DNA of 64,000 bases, taken from Symbiodinium natans (taxonomy: Eukaryota; Sar; Dinophyceae; Suessiales; Symbiodiniaceae). Made by a program: the position numbers and the translations under genes. The notes under the pieces are model-generated. The model saw only the letters and a list, made by a program, of their open reading frames with translations, was not told where the DNA came from and did not search any database. The stretch covers positions 436,228 to 500,227 of the forward strand of contig CAJNDS010002266.1 of the NCBI GenBank assembly GCA_905221605.1, given 5' to 3'. Positions 49,501 to 60,014 of this stretch are shown here, in pieces (positions within the stretch are counted from its first letter, which is position 1; each line of letters starts with the position of its first letter).

Positions 49501-50196
49501 CAGAATGACGGTTCATGTGACATGTATGACCCCTTGCTACTGATGTGAGGGGTGAAAGCAGGGCTCAGGGCCCAGCAAAGGATCTCGCTAGACTTTGGCT
49601 GCTGTGCCTTGCAGCTCCACCGAAACTTTGCCCACCGTACACGCCAAACCCGAGGCCCAGAGCTCCTTTGAACCGAAGCCTCTAGGCCTACTAAGATCCA
49701 AAGCCCTCGCACCCCTAAACCCTAAACCCTAAACCCTAAACCCTAAACCCTAAACCCTAAACCCTAAACCCTACATAAACCCCTAGGCCCAAAGCCCTGA
49801 ATCATCGGGCCCTTGCAGAGTCTGGGATGGTGATTGGCGACGGCAACGACTCCGGAGCCTGGGCCACTGGCTGGTTTAGGGTCTAGGGTTTAGGGTTTTT
49901 GGGTTAGGGTTTTTTAGAGCTTTAGGGCTTAACTTTAGGGCTTTAGGGCTTTAGGGCTTTAGGGTTTAGGGTTTAGGGTTTTCGGCTCGTTTTGTTTTGG
50001 CTTGGCTTGGCTCAAAAACCAACGGTTCGCGTGAGCAACCCTGAATCTCACAAACCTTACAGAAACCTAAACTGTCCCCTCAATATCCTGCAGCGATGAT
50101 GCCTTAGATATTTCGCCTGCCTGGTTCGGGAGGTCCGGGCCGATAGAACTGTCACGCGCCTCTTTTTTTCGTGCCAGGATCAGACGCAAGACCCTC
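46505..50196 (-). CDS. Multi-exon gene in telomere-lined introns, unknown family
   Basis: Nine minus-strand candidate exons, 5' to 3'. 50073-50196: acceptor TTCCTAG, RVLRLILARKKEARDSSIGP ... LQDIEGT, donor ACA|GTTTAGG. 49790-49858: AQAPESLPSPITIPDSAR. 49010-49090: SFAKKVPPEASTPDVIL. 48433-48530: HRVKHQKLLQSLKEAKQAIP. 48300-48370: RSPKSKPEPATPESEITR. 48060-48141: acceptor GCACAG, DPKELSVDTRLTRPAFTDST. 47095-47140: CEEMTPKGPSPPL, donor G|GTAGCC. 46805-46872: SNSKQPTNPLKLKISLREAP. 46505-46586: EAFKPPETPVAATTATSPFQ, donor GAG|GTGTAC. They are Pro/Ser/Lys-rich and read like one long, loosely structured protein. Phases were not checked at every join, and more than one gene is possible. Confidence 0.45.
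47880..48048. repeat. CCCTAAA array (about 24 units)
   Basis: Nearly perfect array lying downstream (minus sense) of exon 48060-48141, so it is the 5' part of the following intron. Confidence 0.95.
48884..48990 (+). repeat. Dispersed element, copy D
   Basis: GGGGACCCCTGAAATAGACC, CCCAAATAGTAGGATTCCC, poly-C, AATAGGGTACCACAAATTTC and GGAAAA: full family order. It overlaps the edge of a neighbouring open frame. Confidence 0.65.
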
Positions 50197-50751
50197 CTAG
50201 GAATTCAGGCGGGTTTTTCTGAGCAATGTTCCTTGTCCCGGCGTGGCCAGCTACCAAGCATTATACCCCCAAGCATAGACCCTGAGTAGAAGGACGCAGA
50301 ATGTACCAAAAGAAGGATCTGGATGCCGAACGTTCTAGGATTTTCGCAACAGCACACGCCACACAAGGGTGGAGCACTGCCCATGTCGAGCGCCAATCTC
50401 TCTCTTCAAGAGGGCTGTCGAAGTCTAAGAAGGGTCCGGTCAGACATGCAGCATGGGGAGTTTAGGGGTTCGGGGTGTAGAGTTAGCTTCCTCAGTACCC
50501 AGCCGAGTATAGCATCGTAAGTAGTAGAAGAGCCCTCGTTGCACAATACTCCTGTAAATCAGCGTCTGCTGGTTGTCAGCGGTAAGAACAAGCACTGCAT
50601 ACAAAAAGGTATCAGGTAGAGCGCGCACCAACTGTATCTTGGTGCACCATGCATCACGTACAGCCACGGAAGGTCGAGTAAGCACAGATCAATGCCCAGT
50701 CCCTTTACAGTCTATCCGTGCTGGCCTCATGCAGTGACTCAGGAAAGCTGT

Positions 50752-52316
50752 TCAGGCAAACTCGACAAGCCGCAAACAGCGGCCATCGCGAAACTCTACA
50801 TCTTGAAAGGATTTTCCTGGGCTCACGGCAAAGCGGAAAGCCCGCCCCTTCCAGTCAGGCTGGTTTGCTGACATCGCGATCTTTCTTCCAGAACTAAGCT
50901 CCAGAACCAAGGTATGGCAAAGGTAGCCGCTGGTGCAGTGGTGACCAGAGATGGCCACGACTTCTTCGTCGTGCAAGAGGCTTGTGTTGAGGCTTCCCAT
51001 CCGAGCAGCTTCGTTTTCTGCTGTCAGGGGCAGTCTGCTTTGCGAGTTGCTGAGGATCGTGCCACGGCGCTGCCCATCCCCAAATTCAAAGACGAGTCCA
51101 TGTATAGCCCACCCCCAACCAGCACGGACATTGACCAGCCTCTTTGCAGGATCACGGTCATCCGTTGCAGCATCATGGTCATCCGACTGTTCAGGCTGTT
51201 CAGGATCACGGCCACCCAACACAGCCAGCAGCTTGTCTCTAGAGCCCGCGGCCAGGAGCTCGCGGTGCGTGGCATCCCACACGGCTTTGGCAGAGGATGC
51301 CACGCTGATCACGACCGACGGCAGCATGAAGGGGTTGTCCTTCACATAGATGAGGAACAGAGAGTCTGCTGGCTTGGGGCACGTCTTCGCCGAAAGTACG
51401 GGCAAAGTTCACCCCCTCCCAGGTCCTCTTCTGCTCTTCAGGGAGAGTGATGCAACTGGCCAGAGCATCCAGGTGAAGTAGCTTCATAAGGCATGCATGG
51501 CTGTCGTCCCTGTAGGCAAGTAAGGACAACACCGATGATATAGCACGTCAACATCGAGATCGTCAGGTTATGTGCTAGTTCTGAGTCGCAGGCTGCAACA
51601 ATGGTGATGGCCGTCGCATCCGTGTAGCCGTCGACAAAGCCCAGTATTGAGGGAAGAAACTTCAAAAAGAAGGTCACCCAGTCGAGTTCGCCCGTGATCG
51701 AGGAGTCCAGGGCATAGATGCCTAGCTCCAGGATCTTCACGGATACTGTCACCAGCAGGAATGGCATGTGGTCCTCCCAGAAAAACCCATTTTCGCAAGA
51801 GGCTGTTCGGCGTTTCCACAGGGGTACCCCAACCGACGTTGCAATGTAGATGACAAACATCATCACCAAGGTGCGCGAGCGCCACAGATGCCACGGCCCC
51901 ACCTGAGCCGCCAGCGCCTTCTCCGCCGGCACCTCAGGCGGTTTCTCCTCTGGGGGTGCGCTGGCTCCTACAGCTCCTGGCAGCTCGGGGGTCTTTGTCA
52001 CAGCAGACACTGTGTCTGCCCCGATTTCCGGCACAGAATCTGATGTCATAGCTTCATAGGGACCACCTGGCTCTCCGAGGCACAAGGAGCGCTGGAAGCC
52101 GTCCGCGCGGCTGTAGCTAAAAGGGCCGATGGAGATCACACCTGTTTTCTTGTAGTGAACCGCTGCAATGGCGAGGAGAACTAGAAGCAGTCCAGCCACG
52201 ATGAATGGGATGCTGAACCTCCATGTCCTGCTCAGCAACTCCTGCTTGCTGAGGGCAGAAGTGTTCTGGGCAACGGCGTGCCCTAGTAGAAGCAATGCCC
52301 AAGAGAACCGCGACAT
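50752..52316 (-). pseudogene. Intron-poor membrane protein copy with a jacalin-like C-terminus (retroposed, frameshifted)
   Basis: ATG at 52316 opens a 292-codon frame: signal peptide (MSRFSWALLLLGHAVAQ), a membrane segment (FIVAGLLLVLLAIAAV), a Pro-rich linker, then four hydrophobic spans (LVMMFVIYIATSVGVPLW; PFLLVTVSVKILELGIYAL; FFLKFLPSILGFVDG; ISMLTCYIIGVVLTCL). Coding then appears to continue after two +1 frame changes near 51,500 and 51,400 (LDALASCITLPEEQKRTWEG, then SLFLIYVKDNPFMLPSVVIS). It ends in a beta-prism-like region (IHGLVFEFGDG ... HDEEVVAISGH ... CHTLVLELSSGRKI) and a stop at 50752. There are no telomere-like repeats inside. With the relict spliced leader upstream this fits a reinserted mRNA; the frame changes suggest decay, or very short introns. 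The jacalin-like call is tentative. Confidence 0.55.
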
Positions 52317-52353
52317 GGCTTCTGGCTTTTGGCTTCCGTGTCCACGTCTGCTG

Positions 52354-52374
52354 CTTGAGGCAAGTGGGCTACCA
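52354..52374 (-). other. Relict dinoflagellate spliced leader
   Basis: On the minus strand the 22 bases ending 38 nt before the ATG are CTGGTAGCCCACTTGCC then TCAAG. They match 15 of 22 positions of the dinoflagellate spliced leader, including intact GTAGCC and CTCAAG blocks. Relict leaders upstream of genes are known hallmarks of mRNA recycling into dinoflagellate genomes. Confidence 0.55.
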
Positions 52375-52420
52375 GGCTAAGAGGTACGTTAGAGTGTTCA
52401 GGGTTTACTTGGGGGGTTGA

Positions 52421-52520
52421 CGAAAAGAAGGGGCCCCAAACATAAACCCCAAGTAGTCGGATTCCCTTGTAAGAAGGACCCCAATAAGGTTGATTCCCCC
52501 GAATTTCGGAGACCCCCCAT
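52421..52520 (+). repeat. Dispersed element, copy E
   Basis: GGGGCCCCAAACATAAACCC, AAGTAGTCGGATTCCCTTGT, AAGAAGGACCCCAATAAGGT and GAATTTCGGAGACCCCCC: the best match to the family consensus. It lies just upstream of the retroposed gene copy. Confidence 0.7.
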
Positions 52521-52799
52521 TCATTAGGGTTTTGGGGATTGACACGCTTAGGCCACAAGGTTTAAGGCTTGCCTAAAGGAGGCTGTGGCTAGGTCAATAC
52601 CCGATGACATAAGGAAGGTGCCCTCTTAAAGGAGCAAGGAGCATCCTGGGTCACACATCGTATTTCTTGGTGACAGAAACCCCAAGTGAATTAGCGAAGT
52701 ACCTGAGGGAAGTCAGCAAGAAGAGGGGGCACTACTGGACATCCTAGCAGTGATGGTTTGGAGTGGGAGGGGGCGTGGGTCGACAGTGACTTCGCACAC

Positions 52800-55700
52800 T
52801 TAGGCCACTTCCGTCTTCGCGGCGGTCTCATCTGGAGCCTCCTGCTCAGCTTTGCTTGAGGGGTATGCGAACCCTAAGCCCTATCAGCCGTACAAGGCTC
52901 TAGAAGTCCCCAACATGACTATCAGGCCCGATTTTTTGACCCTTGGTTTTTTGGGCCCAACACTCTGCGGAAACTTCGAGGGACCCTTTGTCCCGGGCCC
53001 CCCAAACTGCTCCCAGCAGCCCCCCTGAAGAACAATTTTGAAGAGACAGCCTAGTCAACCCTGAACCCTGACTCATGTATATCCATATACACCCGGAAAA
53101 ACCCATCCGTATAAACCCATGTACACGCAATGTCAACCCATACAAGCCCTACGTCGTCGTGGGACTGTTCGTGTTTGGCTTCCGTGGTGCATAAGGAGCA
53201 GTCAACCCAGGCCAGTCAAACGGCCCCAAGGGATTCAGGCTGTCTTTTGGCCTCTAGGTCTGGGGTTCTAGGGTTTAGGGTTTGGGGTTTGGGGTTTAGG
53301 GTTAGGGTTTAGGTTTTTGGGCGCAGGAGTTAAGGCTTTGAGGGTTTGGGGCTCAGGGCTTAGGGTCCGTAATTCGGGCTTGGGATTAAGGCTTAGGTTT
53401 ACGGCCCTGCAAGGTACTTGTATAAACCTGAGCCCACATAGCAAATCACCACACCCTCAACTCTATAAGCGCGAACGTCCTTAATAAGAAGAAGAATAGA
53501 CATAGACATGATAGTGATGATCATCAGCGCAATCATAAAAGTACTACGCTCTCGTCGCAGAGCTGTATGCTGCTTATTCGGTGCGCAAAAGATCGTACGA
53601 TAATCATGATTTGATAAATGGGCTCTGAAGGTCAGCCAAAAACCCTCAAACTACCAATGCTAATGGCCTAAATACCCCTTCATTCTGGAGAACTATATGG
53701 GGCACCTTGAAGGTAAAACACGAAGCCCAAAGTCCAACCCTAAACCGCAAACTCAAGAGGCCCGACGCCGCACCTGCTTGGCGGGTTCTGCAGGCAGGGG
53801 CGAAAGCTCACGCCGGATCTCGATTCAGGTGCCGCAGGGTTGGGTCTTAGAACATCATGATGGTTCGGTGTTGGGGTGGTTGGGGTTGAGGGTTCAAGGC
53901 TGAGCTGGTAGAGGGTTCAATTCTTGTGGGCAAGGAAAAAGGGAAGTTGAGGGAATGCGGGGCCGAATCCACAGGATGTGGAGCTTGGCACGTTCGGGAC
54001 CCAGCGACCATTGGGTATCGGACGTGAGGGCACCTTGATAGCTCTAGGCCCTTATTGAGGGATGCTTCCAGGAGGTCTAGCCGTTTGCTTTCCAGTTCGG
54101 GCTCAGGGTCTAGGATTTCAGGCTAAACCCTAAGCCCTAACCCTAAACCCCTACAATCCAAATCCTAGAAACACTAAAGCACTATAGCGGTTAAACTCTA
54201 TAAACCCCTGTAAACCCCAAACCCTGACTGGGGAGTTTCAGGGGATGAAGTCGCTGACAATCGCAGCATTCCGAGGGTTTAGGGTTTAGGGCTTAGGGCT
54301 GACGATGCTGCCCTTGGGGGTTTAGGGCTCAGGGTTGTAGGGTTGGACGGAAGCCCCCAGAGAGATGACTAGCCATCGTTCTGGAATGCGTTGGTCCAGG
54401 GAGGGCGAAAGGCGGAGGGAACAAGCCCACGGAATTCATCGCACATAAGGTTTGGGGGTGTAGGGTTTAGGGTTTAGGTTTGATGCAATCCGGGCAGTGG
54501 TAACGCCTAGCTGTGGAACTGAAGGGCCCCTGAAAACCCTCAAGCTTTATGTCACCCTCGTACCATATCCCTTCGACGCACACACACACGCAGAGGCCCA
54601 GACCACCAAGCGCTAAGCCCTCAACCCTAGACCCCTACACCCGAAAGCCCTAAAACCCTGCACCCGAAAAAACCCCGAAACCCTAAACCCCCGCACCCGA
54701 AAACCCTAAACCCTAAACCCTTAAAACCCTGTAAACCCTGTAAACCCCTCAGCAAAGACCAGTGCCTCGAAGGCCGGATAGGGGATGGCCACGCAACGCC
54801 GCCTCTTCCGCGCTGCCTCCTCGATGCTCACAAGGAACTCAAGCTGACTTAGGGTTTAGGGTTTAGGGTTGAGGGTTTTTGGGGTTTGGGGTTTAGGGGT
54901 CCAAATGCACAACCCTCAAGCGCAAACTGTTCTAGACCCTGAGCTCAACACCATCCTAAGCCCTGGCCGGGTTGAGGTTGAGGGTTTCGGAAACCCTAAA
55001 CCCAAAACCCTAAATCCTAAACCCTAAATCGGCTGGAGGAACTTAGGGCTCGGAGCCTCAGGCGACTGATCGGGGTCGGTGAGTGAGAATCAGGGTTTGA
55101 TACCGCCGCTTAGGGTTCCATACGGGGTTAGAAACGATGAAAGGGCCTTGGGCTGTTAGGGTTGTTTACACGGCTTACGGCCTTTAGGACTTCGGCGCCG
55201 TTAGGGGTCCAGAGAGCCGAGGGCTGAGGATTTAAGGTTGTGAACATATGATAAGTCCAATAAGTCCGCTGTGCGCCTGGGCTTGGCGGCGTTTAGTTTA
55301 GGGATGTTTAGGGTTAACTTGGAAGCCCCATGGGGTGAATCAGCAAGAGGCCAAACATTTGAATGCTTGAAACTCTGCTCCACAACCTAAAAGCCCTGAA
55401 CCTGGTACCCAGAACCTACTCTATAAATCCTTTCGGGAACCCTTGCCCCTGAACTCTTTAGCCCACACCTCTCTTGAACATATATATATTTAAACCCTGC
55501 CCTGTGCGTGGGCATGGTTCAAATTTTCACGGGCATTGTTCAAAATTGCGCGGGCACTGTCTTTTTATCCAGATTTCGTGGGCATTGTTCAAAATTGTTC
55601 GTGGACATTCTTTAAAACAAATCGCGGCCATTGTTCAAAATGTCGCGAGTGTTGTTCAGAATGGCGTGGGGGCATTTCTGCGCAGGCATTTCTGCGCGGG

Positions 55701-57885
55701 CATTTTTCGTGGAAACTGGCGTGGAGACTTCGTTTTACTCGTTGGTCCGCCAGCGAAGGAGCTATTGGTCTTGGGGTTTTGGGTTTAGGGCCTGAGGAAT
55801 TCTATTACAAAGTGAAATAGGTTCCTAATCTTGTGGGACCGAATGGGACGGTGGGTATGTCTCCGTCGCTCGACAGGCTGCCTGACTACTGAATGCTTTG
55901 AATTGAGATGCTGAACCCGGGAACCCTATGAAAAACCCTAAACCCTAAACCCTAAATCCTAAATCCTATACCCTAAACCCTAAACCCTAAACCCTAAACC
56001 CTAAACCCCAAGGGCCCCTTAGAACGACCTGGGGCTCTCCCCAAGCTGCCTCTGGCACAGGCTTGGCCCTCTTGAGGCTCGGCAGCCCGAAGACCCTGGG
56101 CAGGGTTTAGGGTTTAGGGTTTAGGGTTTAGGGTTTAGGGTTTAGGGTTTAGGGTTTAGGGTTTAGGGTTTAGGGTTTAGGGTTTAGGGTTTAGGGTTTA
56201 GGGTTTAGGGGTTAGGGTTTAGGGTTTAGGGTTTAGGGTTTAGGGTTTAGGGTTCAGGGTTTTTGGGGACTAGGGCACCCGCGGCCGGATCGGGGCTTAT
56301 GAGCGCCTACGGGGGTCTAACACAGAGGTCTTCAGGGCTTTTGAAGGGTGGTACAGGGATGTGGCTGTTTAGTTCAGGACTTGGGGGGCATCTCTCTCCA
56401 AAAATTACCCCAAGGGCATAGCCCTTAGAGAAATACGAAGGGGTATGGGACAATCCTGCCACGCATTCTCCAATTCATAGGTGAAGGGGGTCTGGGTTTT
56501 GGGGCTTCTTGACTTATTCTTAGACTGTCGAAGAGCAGCTATGGGATGTCAAGGCGCAAGAGGTTCGTTCTGTTTAGGAATCAGAGGACTCCTGGGCCGA
56601 AGGGGTTGTAAGAGGCTCAAGGGGTAGGTGGCTGAGCGGAAGCAAGAAAGTATAGCAACCCAAAACCCTAAACCCTAAACCCTAAACCCTGAACCCTAAA
56701 CCCTAAACCCTAAACCCTAAACCCTGAACCCTGAACCCTAAACCCTGAACCCTGAACCCTAAACCCAAAACCTAAACCCAAAATCCTGAAGGGTTGTGGG
56801 ACTGCTGCGGACAAAGTTGCCCCGGATCTTGTAGCAGCGCCGGCAGCAAGTCATCAAGAGGCCCTGCATGCTCGGGGCGCAGGCATTTTCCAAATGCCTG
56901 AGACCCTCAATGACTACTATTTGCTTAAGAACCCTAAAAGAATTAAAAACAATCATCCCTATATTACCCTTAATAAGCAAGAATATGTTTATATTTGATG
57001 GGGGTTCTTAAGCAATCAGTAGTCAAAGCCCTACAACCAGCATCACTAACCCCGAGCATCCCCAAGCCCTGAACCCCGGAACTTTCCGAACAAAAACGCA
57101 ACACGCAACAGCCTCAACACATCTCAACACACCTCAGCACCCTAAACCCTAAACCCTAAACCCGAAACCCTAAAAGCGTCCGCAAGGCAGAGCTCCCAGA
57201 CCTCCCAGTCCAGGCTCGAGAAGACATCCAGGGGTGATCTTTGTGGGCCCCAGCGAGCGCAGCCACATGGTTTCCGCGAAAGATTGGACTTTAGAGGTTG
57301 CTGGCTGAGTGGTGGGGTTTGGGGATTGGGGTTTTGGGTTTGGGGTTTGGGGTTTGGGGGTTGGGGTTGAGGGTTTGGGGTTTAGGGTTTGGGGCTTGTG
57401 GCTTTTGGGCTCCGGGCTCCGGACTTAGTTTAGCTCTCAGTGCTTTGGGGGTCTTAAAGGGTCTGGTGGAGCTGACGGGACACCATGCACTCTAATGCAA
57501 GCTTTGGAGCTTTAGGGTTTTTTTGGCTAAGGGCAATTAGTTAATCGGATCGGTAGGATTCTTACAGTTATTCGGTAGGATGAGAACTTTAGGGTTAAAA
57601 ACTCTAAGCCCCAAAGGTCCTAACCTGCAGCTGCACTGTGTGGGCTTCATTGGTGCTCCCTGGCTCAATGCTGCTAATGGAGCCAGTTGAGCGACAAGGC
57701 ATCGCACCGCATTCCTTCTATGGGTTTAGGGCTTTGGGGTTTAGGGTTGGGGCCCTAAACTCTAAACCCAAAACCCCAAAAACTAGGGGAAGGGATTCGC
57801 GTGGGTGAACCCGGAACTTGTGCCAGGAACGCTCTGGCATATCCTCGGAGATATGAGGTTTCACCTGTGTCGGCCTGTTCAGCAA
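52800..57885 (-). CDS. Multi-exon gene with Cys-rich, PHD-like exon(s), unknown
   Basis: Minus-strand candidate exons, 5' to 3'. 57790-57885: KPHISEDMPERSWHKFRVHP. 57618-57690: STGSISSIEPGSTNEAHTVQ, donor CAG|GTTAGG. 57180-57245: PLDVFSSLDWEVWELCLADA. 56787-56898: acceptor GTCTCAG, LENACAPSMQGLLMTCCRRC, YKIRGNFVRSSPTTLQ, GA-type donor. 56014-56093: acceptor CCCTGCCCAG, VFGLPSLKRAKPVPEAAWGE, donor CAG|GTCGTT. 54771-54845: acceptor CCCTAAGTCAG, LEFLVSIEEAARKRRCVAIP, YPAFEAL. 54483-54525: STARRYHCPDCIK, like the end of a PHD or similar zinc finger. 54395-54460: CDEFRGLVPSAFRPPWTNAF. 53155-53235: LNPLGPFDWPGLTAPYAPRK. 52800-52858: KAEQEAPDETAAKTEVA and TAA. Whether all belong to one gene is not established. 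Confidence 0.45.
55505..55720. repeat. Degenerate tandem repeat (GGGCATTGTTCAAAAT family)
   Basis: GGGCATTGTTCAAAATT-like units recur about every 20-35 bases, six or more times, then change to CATTTCTGCGCGGG. AT-richer than the surroundings. Confidence 0.75.
55932..56010. repeat. CCCTAAA array left of exon 56014-56093
   Basis: About ten units with CCTAAAT variants. With the TTTAGGG array at 56104 it brackets the exon. Confidence 0.9.
56104..56262. repeat. TTTAGGG array (about 22 units)
   Basis: On the minus strand it ends CCCTAAACCCTGCCCAG, which is the acceptor of exon 56014-56093. Confidence 0.95.
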
Positions 57886-57889
57886 CAAG

Positions 57890-60010
57890 GTTTAGGGTTT
57901 AGGGTTCGTTTGTGCCTGTCGGCATTGTTTGTGTCTTCTCTTGGAGGTAGACCATCAAGAATAGGAGAAGTGCAGAGTCTAGGCATTCTGGGTTACAATA
58001 CAGACGGAGTTCCAGAAGCCGGACCATTCTGATTTACCATCTACGCCTCTGACATCCTGTAAGGTCAGGCCCCAAATCAGTTTGTTCTTGTTTCTCGGAA
58101 GCCTTCCTTAGACCCCCTGGTGTTCGTCTTCGAAGCAGGGCAGAACAAACACAACTGCTTTTTTAAGCAGCACAAGTAGTCAACAGAACAATTCTCAAGA
58201 TATGAACGTATCATACTACATTGAAATTTAGCGAACCCAGAACAAGGTTTCTAGCTTCTACATCTGCCTTGGTCCGAACTTTGTGAAGAAAAAATTGGGG
58301 GAACTAGAAGGAGATGTCGGGCTGGAACACCCTGCTTGTAGTACCCGGGAAGCCCCAGACCCTAAACCCTAAACCGTAAACGTGAAAAAGACCTATCATG
58401 AGAAGAAGGAAGATAATAAGAAAGAAGTGAATTGTAATTAGTAGTCGCTTCCCCCCCTTTCATTAAATAACACCCGAATTATAAGAAACACTTTCCGGAA
58501 ATCCTGCCGAAACCGACCAAACCTTTTTAAACCCCATTCCGAAATAGGCGGGTGGGTTGAGGGGTCCCAAAAGCCTCAAACCAACCAACATCCTGCTCTC
58601 TCTCTCTCTCTCTCTCCCAAACAGTTTACACCCAAATTACCTACGAAATTACTTAAACCCTCCAAACCCTGAAGCCTAGACCCTAAACCCTTTAGACTGC
58701 AAACGTGACATTTGGATAACAGCATCCCCCTAATAATAAGAACACATCTTGAGTTTCTACTGGGGGGGGGGGAGGGGGGGGCGGGGGGCCCGTTTAAGGG
58801 CGAACGGATTGAACGGATTAAAGTAAAAGAGACAGAAGACATAAATTATAAATCCACAGGCTCGTTCATATACTAACCTTCGTTAACCAAGTGAGCCCGT
58901 AATGAGATAGAACAGGTGATGCAGCGTATGAAGGAAAGTACGCATGAACGAGCGGCTTTACGGGGTCACTTCTCTCTCTCTCTACCCTATAAACCCTAAA
59001 CCCAAATCCCTACTTCATTTTCGCAGCTAGCTACTTGCGCGGAGAGCGTGCTTTGGCTCGGACACTCTCTAGCCGAAGGGCGATGCTTTCGCCACAGCCA
59101 AGATTCGCCAAGATTAGAGATTGGGGAGTCAAGTCTGAACTTGAGAACCCAAAAACCTGCTTCAAGGGCGGCTCTGAAAGATCCGGCGCCCTCTGGTTGC
59201 TTGGATGAAATTCGCACTTCCTACATGGGGGGGGATTCCCTGAACACGGCCCCTGCTGCACAGTGAGGCAGGCGCGGCGTACCATGAATGCTGGGCCCCA
59301 GCAGGAACAACAAATTCATGGAATCCTCGCATCCTACACCGTTTCAGTGTAGGAGCTGCATTTGGACACTTCACGCGACTTGAAGCAGGTGCCTTCTTGA
59401 AGAACAAGCTTGAAATCTCTTCCTAGACGCTCAACTCTAGACCTGAATGTCATACCTTGACCACCCCCACCAAAGTACCCTTGAGTACCTCAAATCGTAG
59501 AGTCTTACGTAGAGGTGTCAGGCCCCAGCAAGCCTTTAAGCCTGTAGTGAATAGGACACCATTTCGGCGTCGGAATGCACGGATCATGCCCGCAGTTTAC
59601 TGTAAAGAGATGGCGTGAGAAAAAGGGCGAGGTCTGTGCATCCCTGGGATATCGACATCTTGCAGAAGGCTGCCCATCACGCTCCCGGAACTCCGATCTG
59701 TCCCTCATGTTGCTCATAGGGTCAGGGTCGAGGGCCCTCCGCACCGAGACATACCGAGACCTGCCACCCCTGCATCTGTACAAGACAGTGCCCGGATGCC
59801 AGTTGAGGAGGCACATCATGGCACATCGCTTACCAGGTCGCTGTCAAAACGGAAGCTCTGCTTGCGTTTCGGCCATGTAGGGCTTGGGGCTCAGGGATTT
59901 CGACTGGTTCAGGAGCTGCCCTGCACGGAGAAGTATACCCCTAAACCCTAAACCCTAAACCCTAAACCCCTAAACCTCAAAACACAGGGGAAGGAGCTAC
60001 ATCTCAAGCT
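57890..60010. other. Mostly unique stretch without firm exons
   Basis: Telomere-like words are sparse (58366-58382, 58660-58690, 58985-59000, 59938-59975). A (CT)n tract lies at 58594-58615 and a poly-G-rich tract at 58762-58785. Open frames at 58996-59407 and 59505-59880 show no motif. This may be intergenic sequence. Confidence 0.4.
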
Positions 60011-60014
60011 GTTA

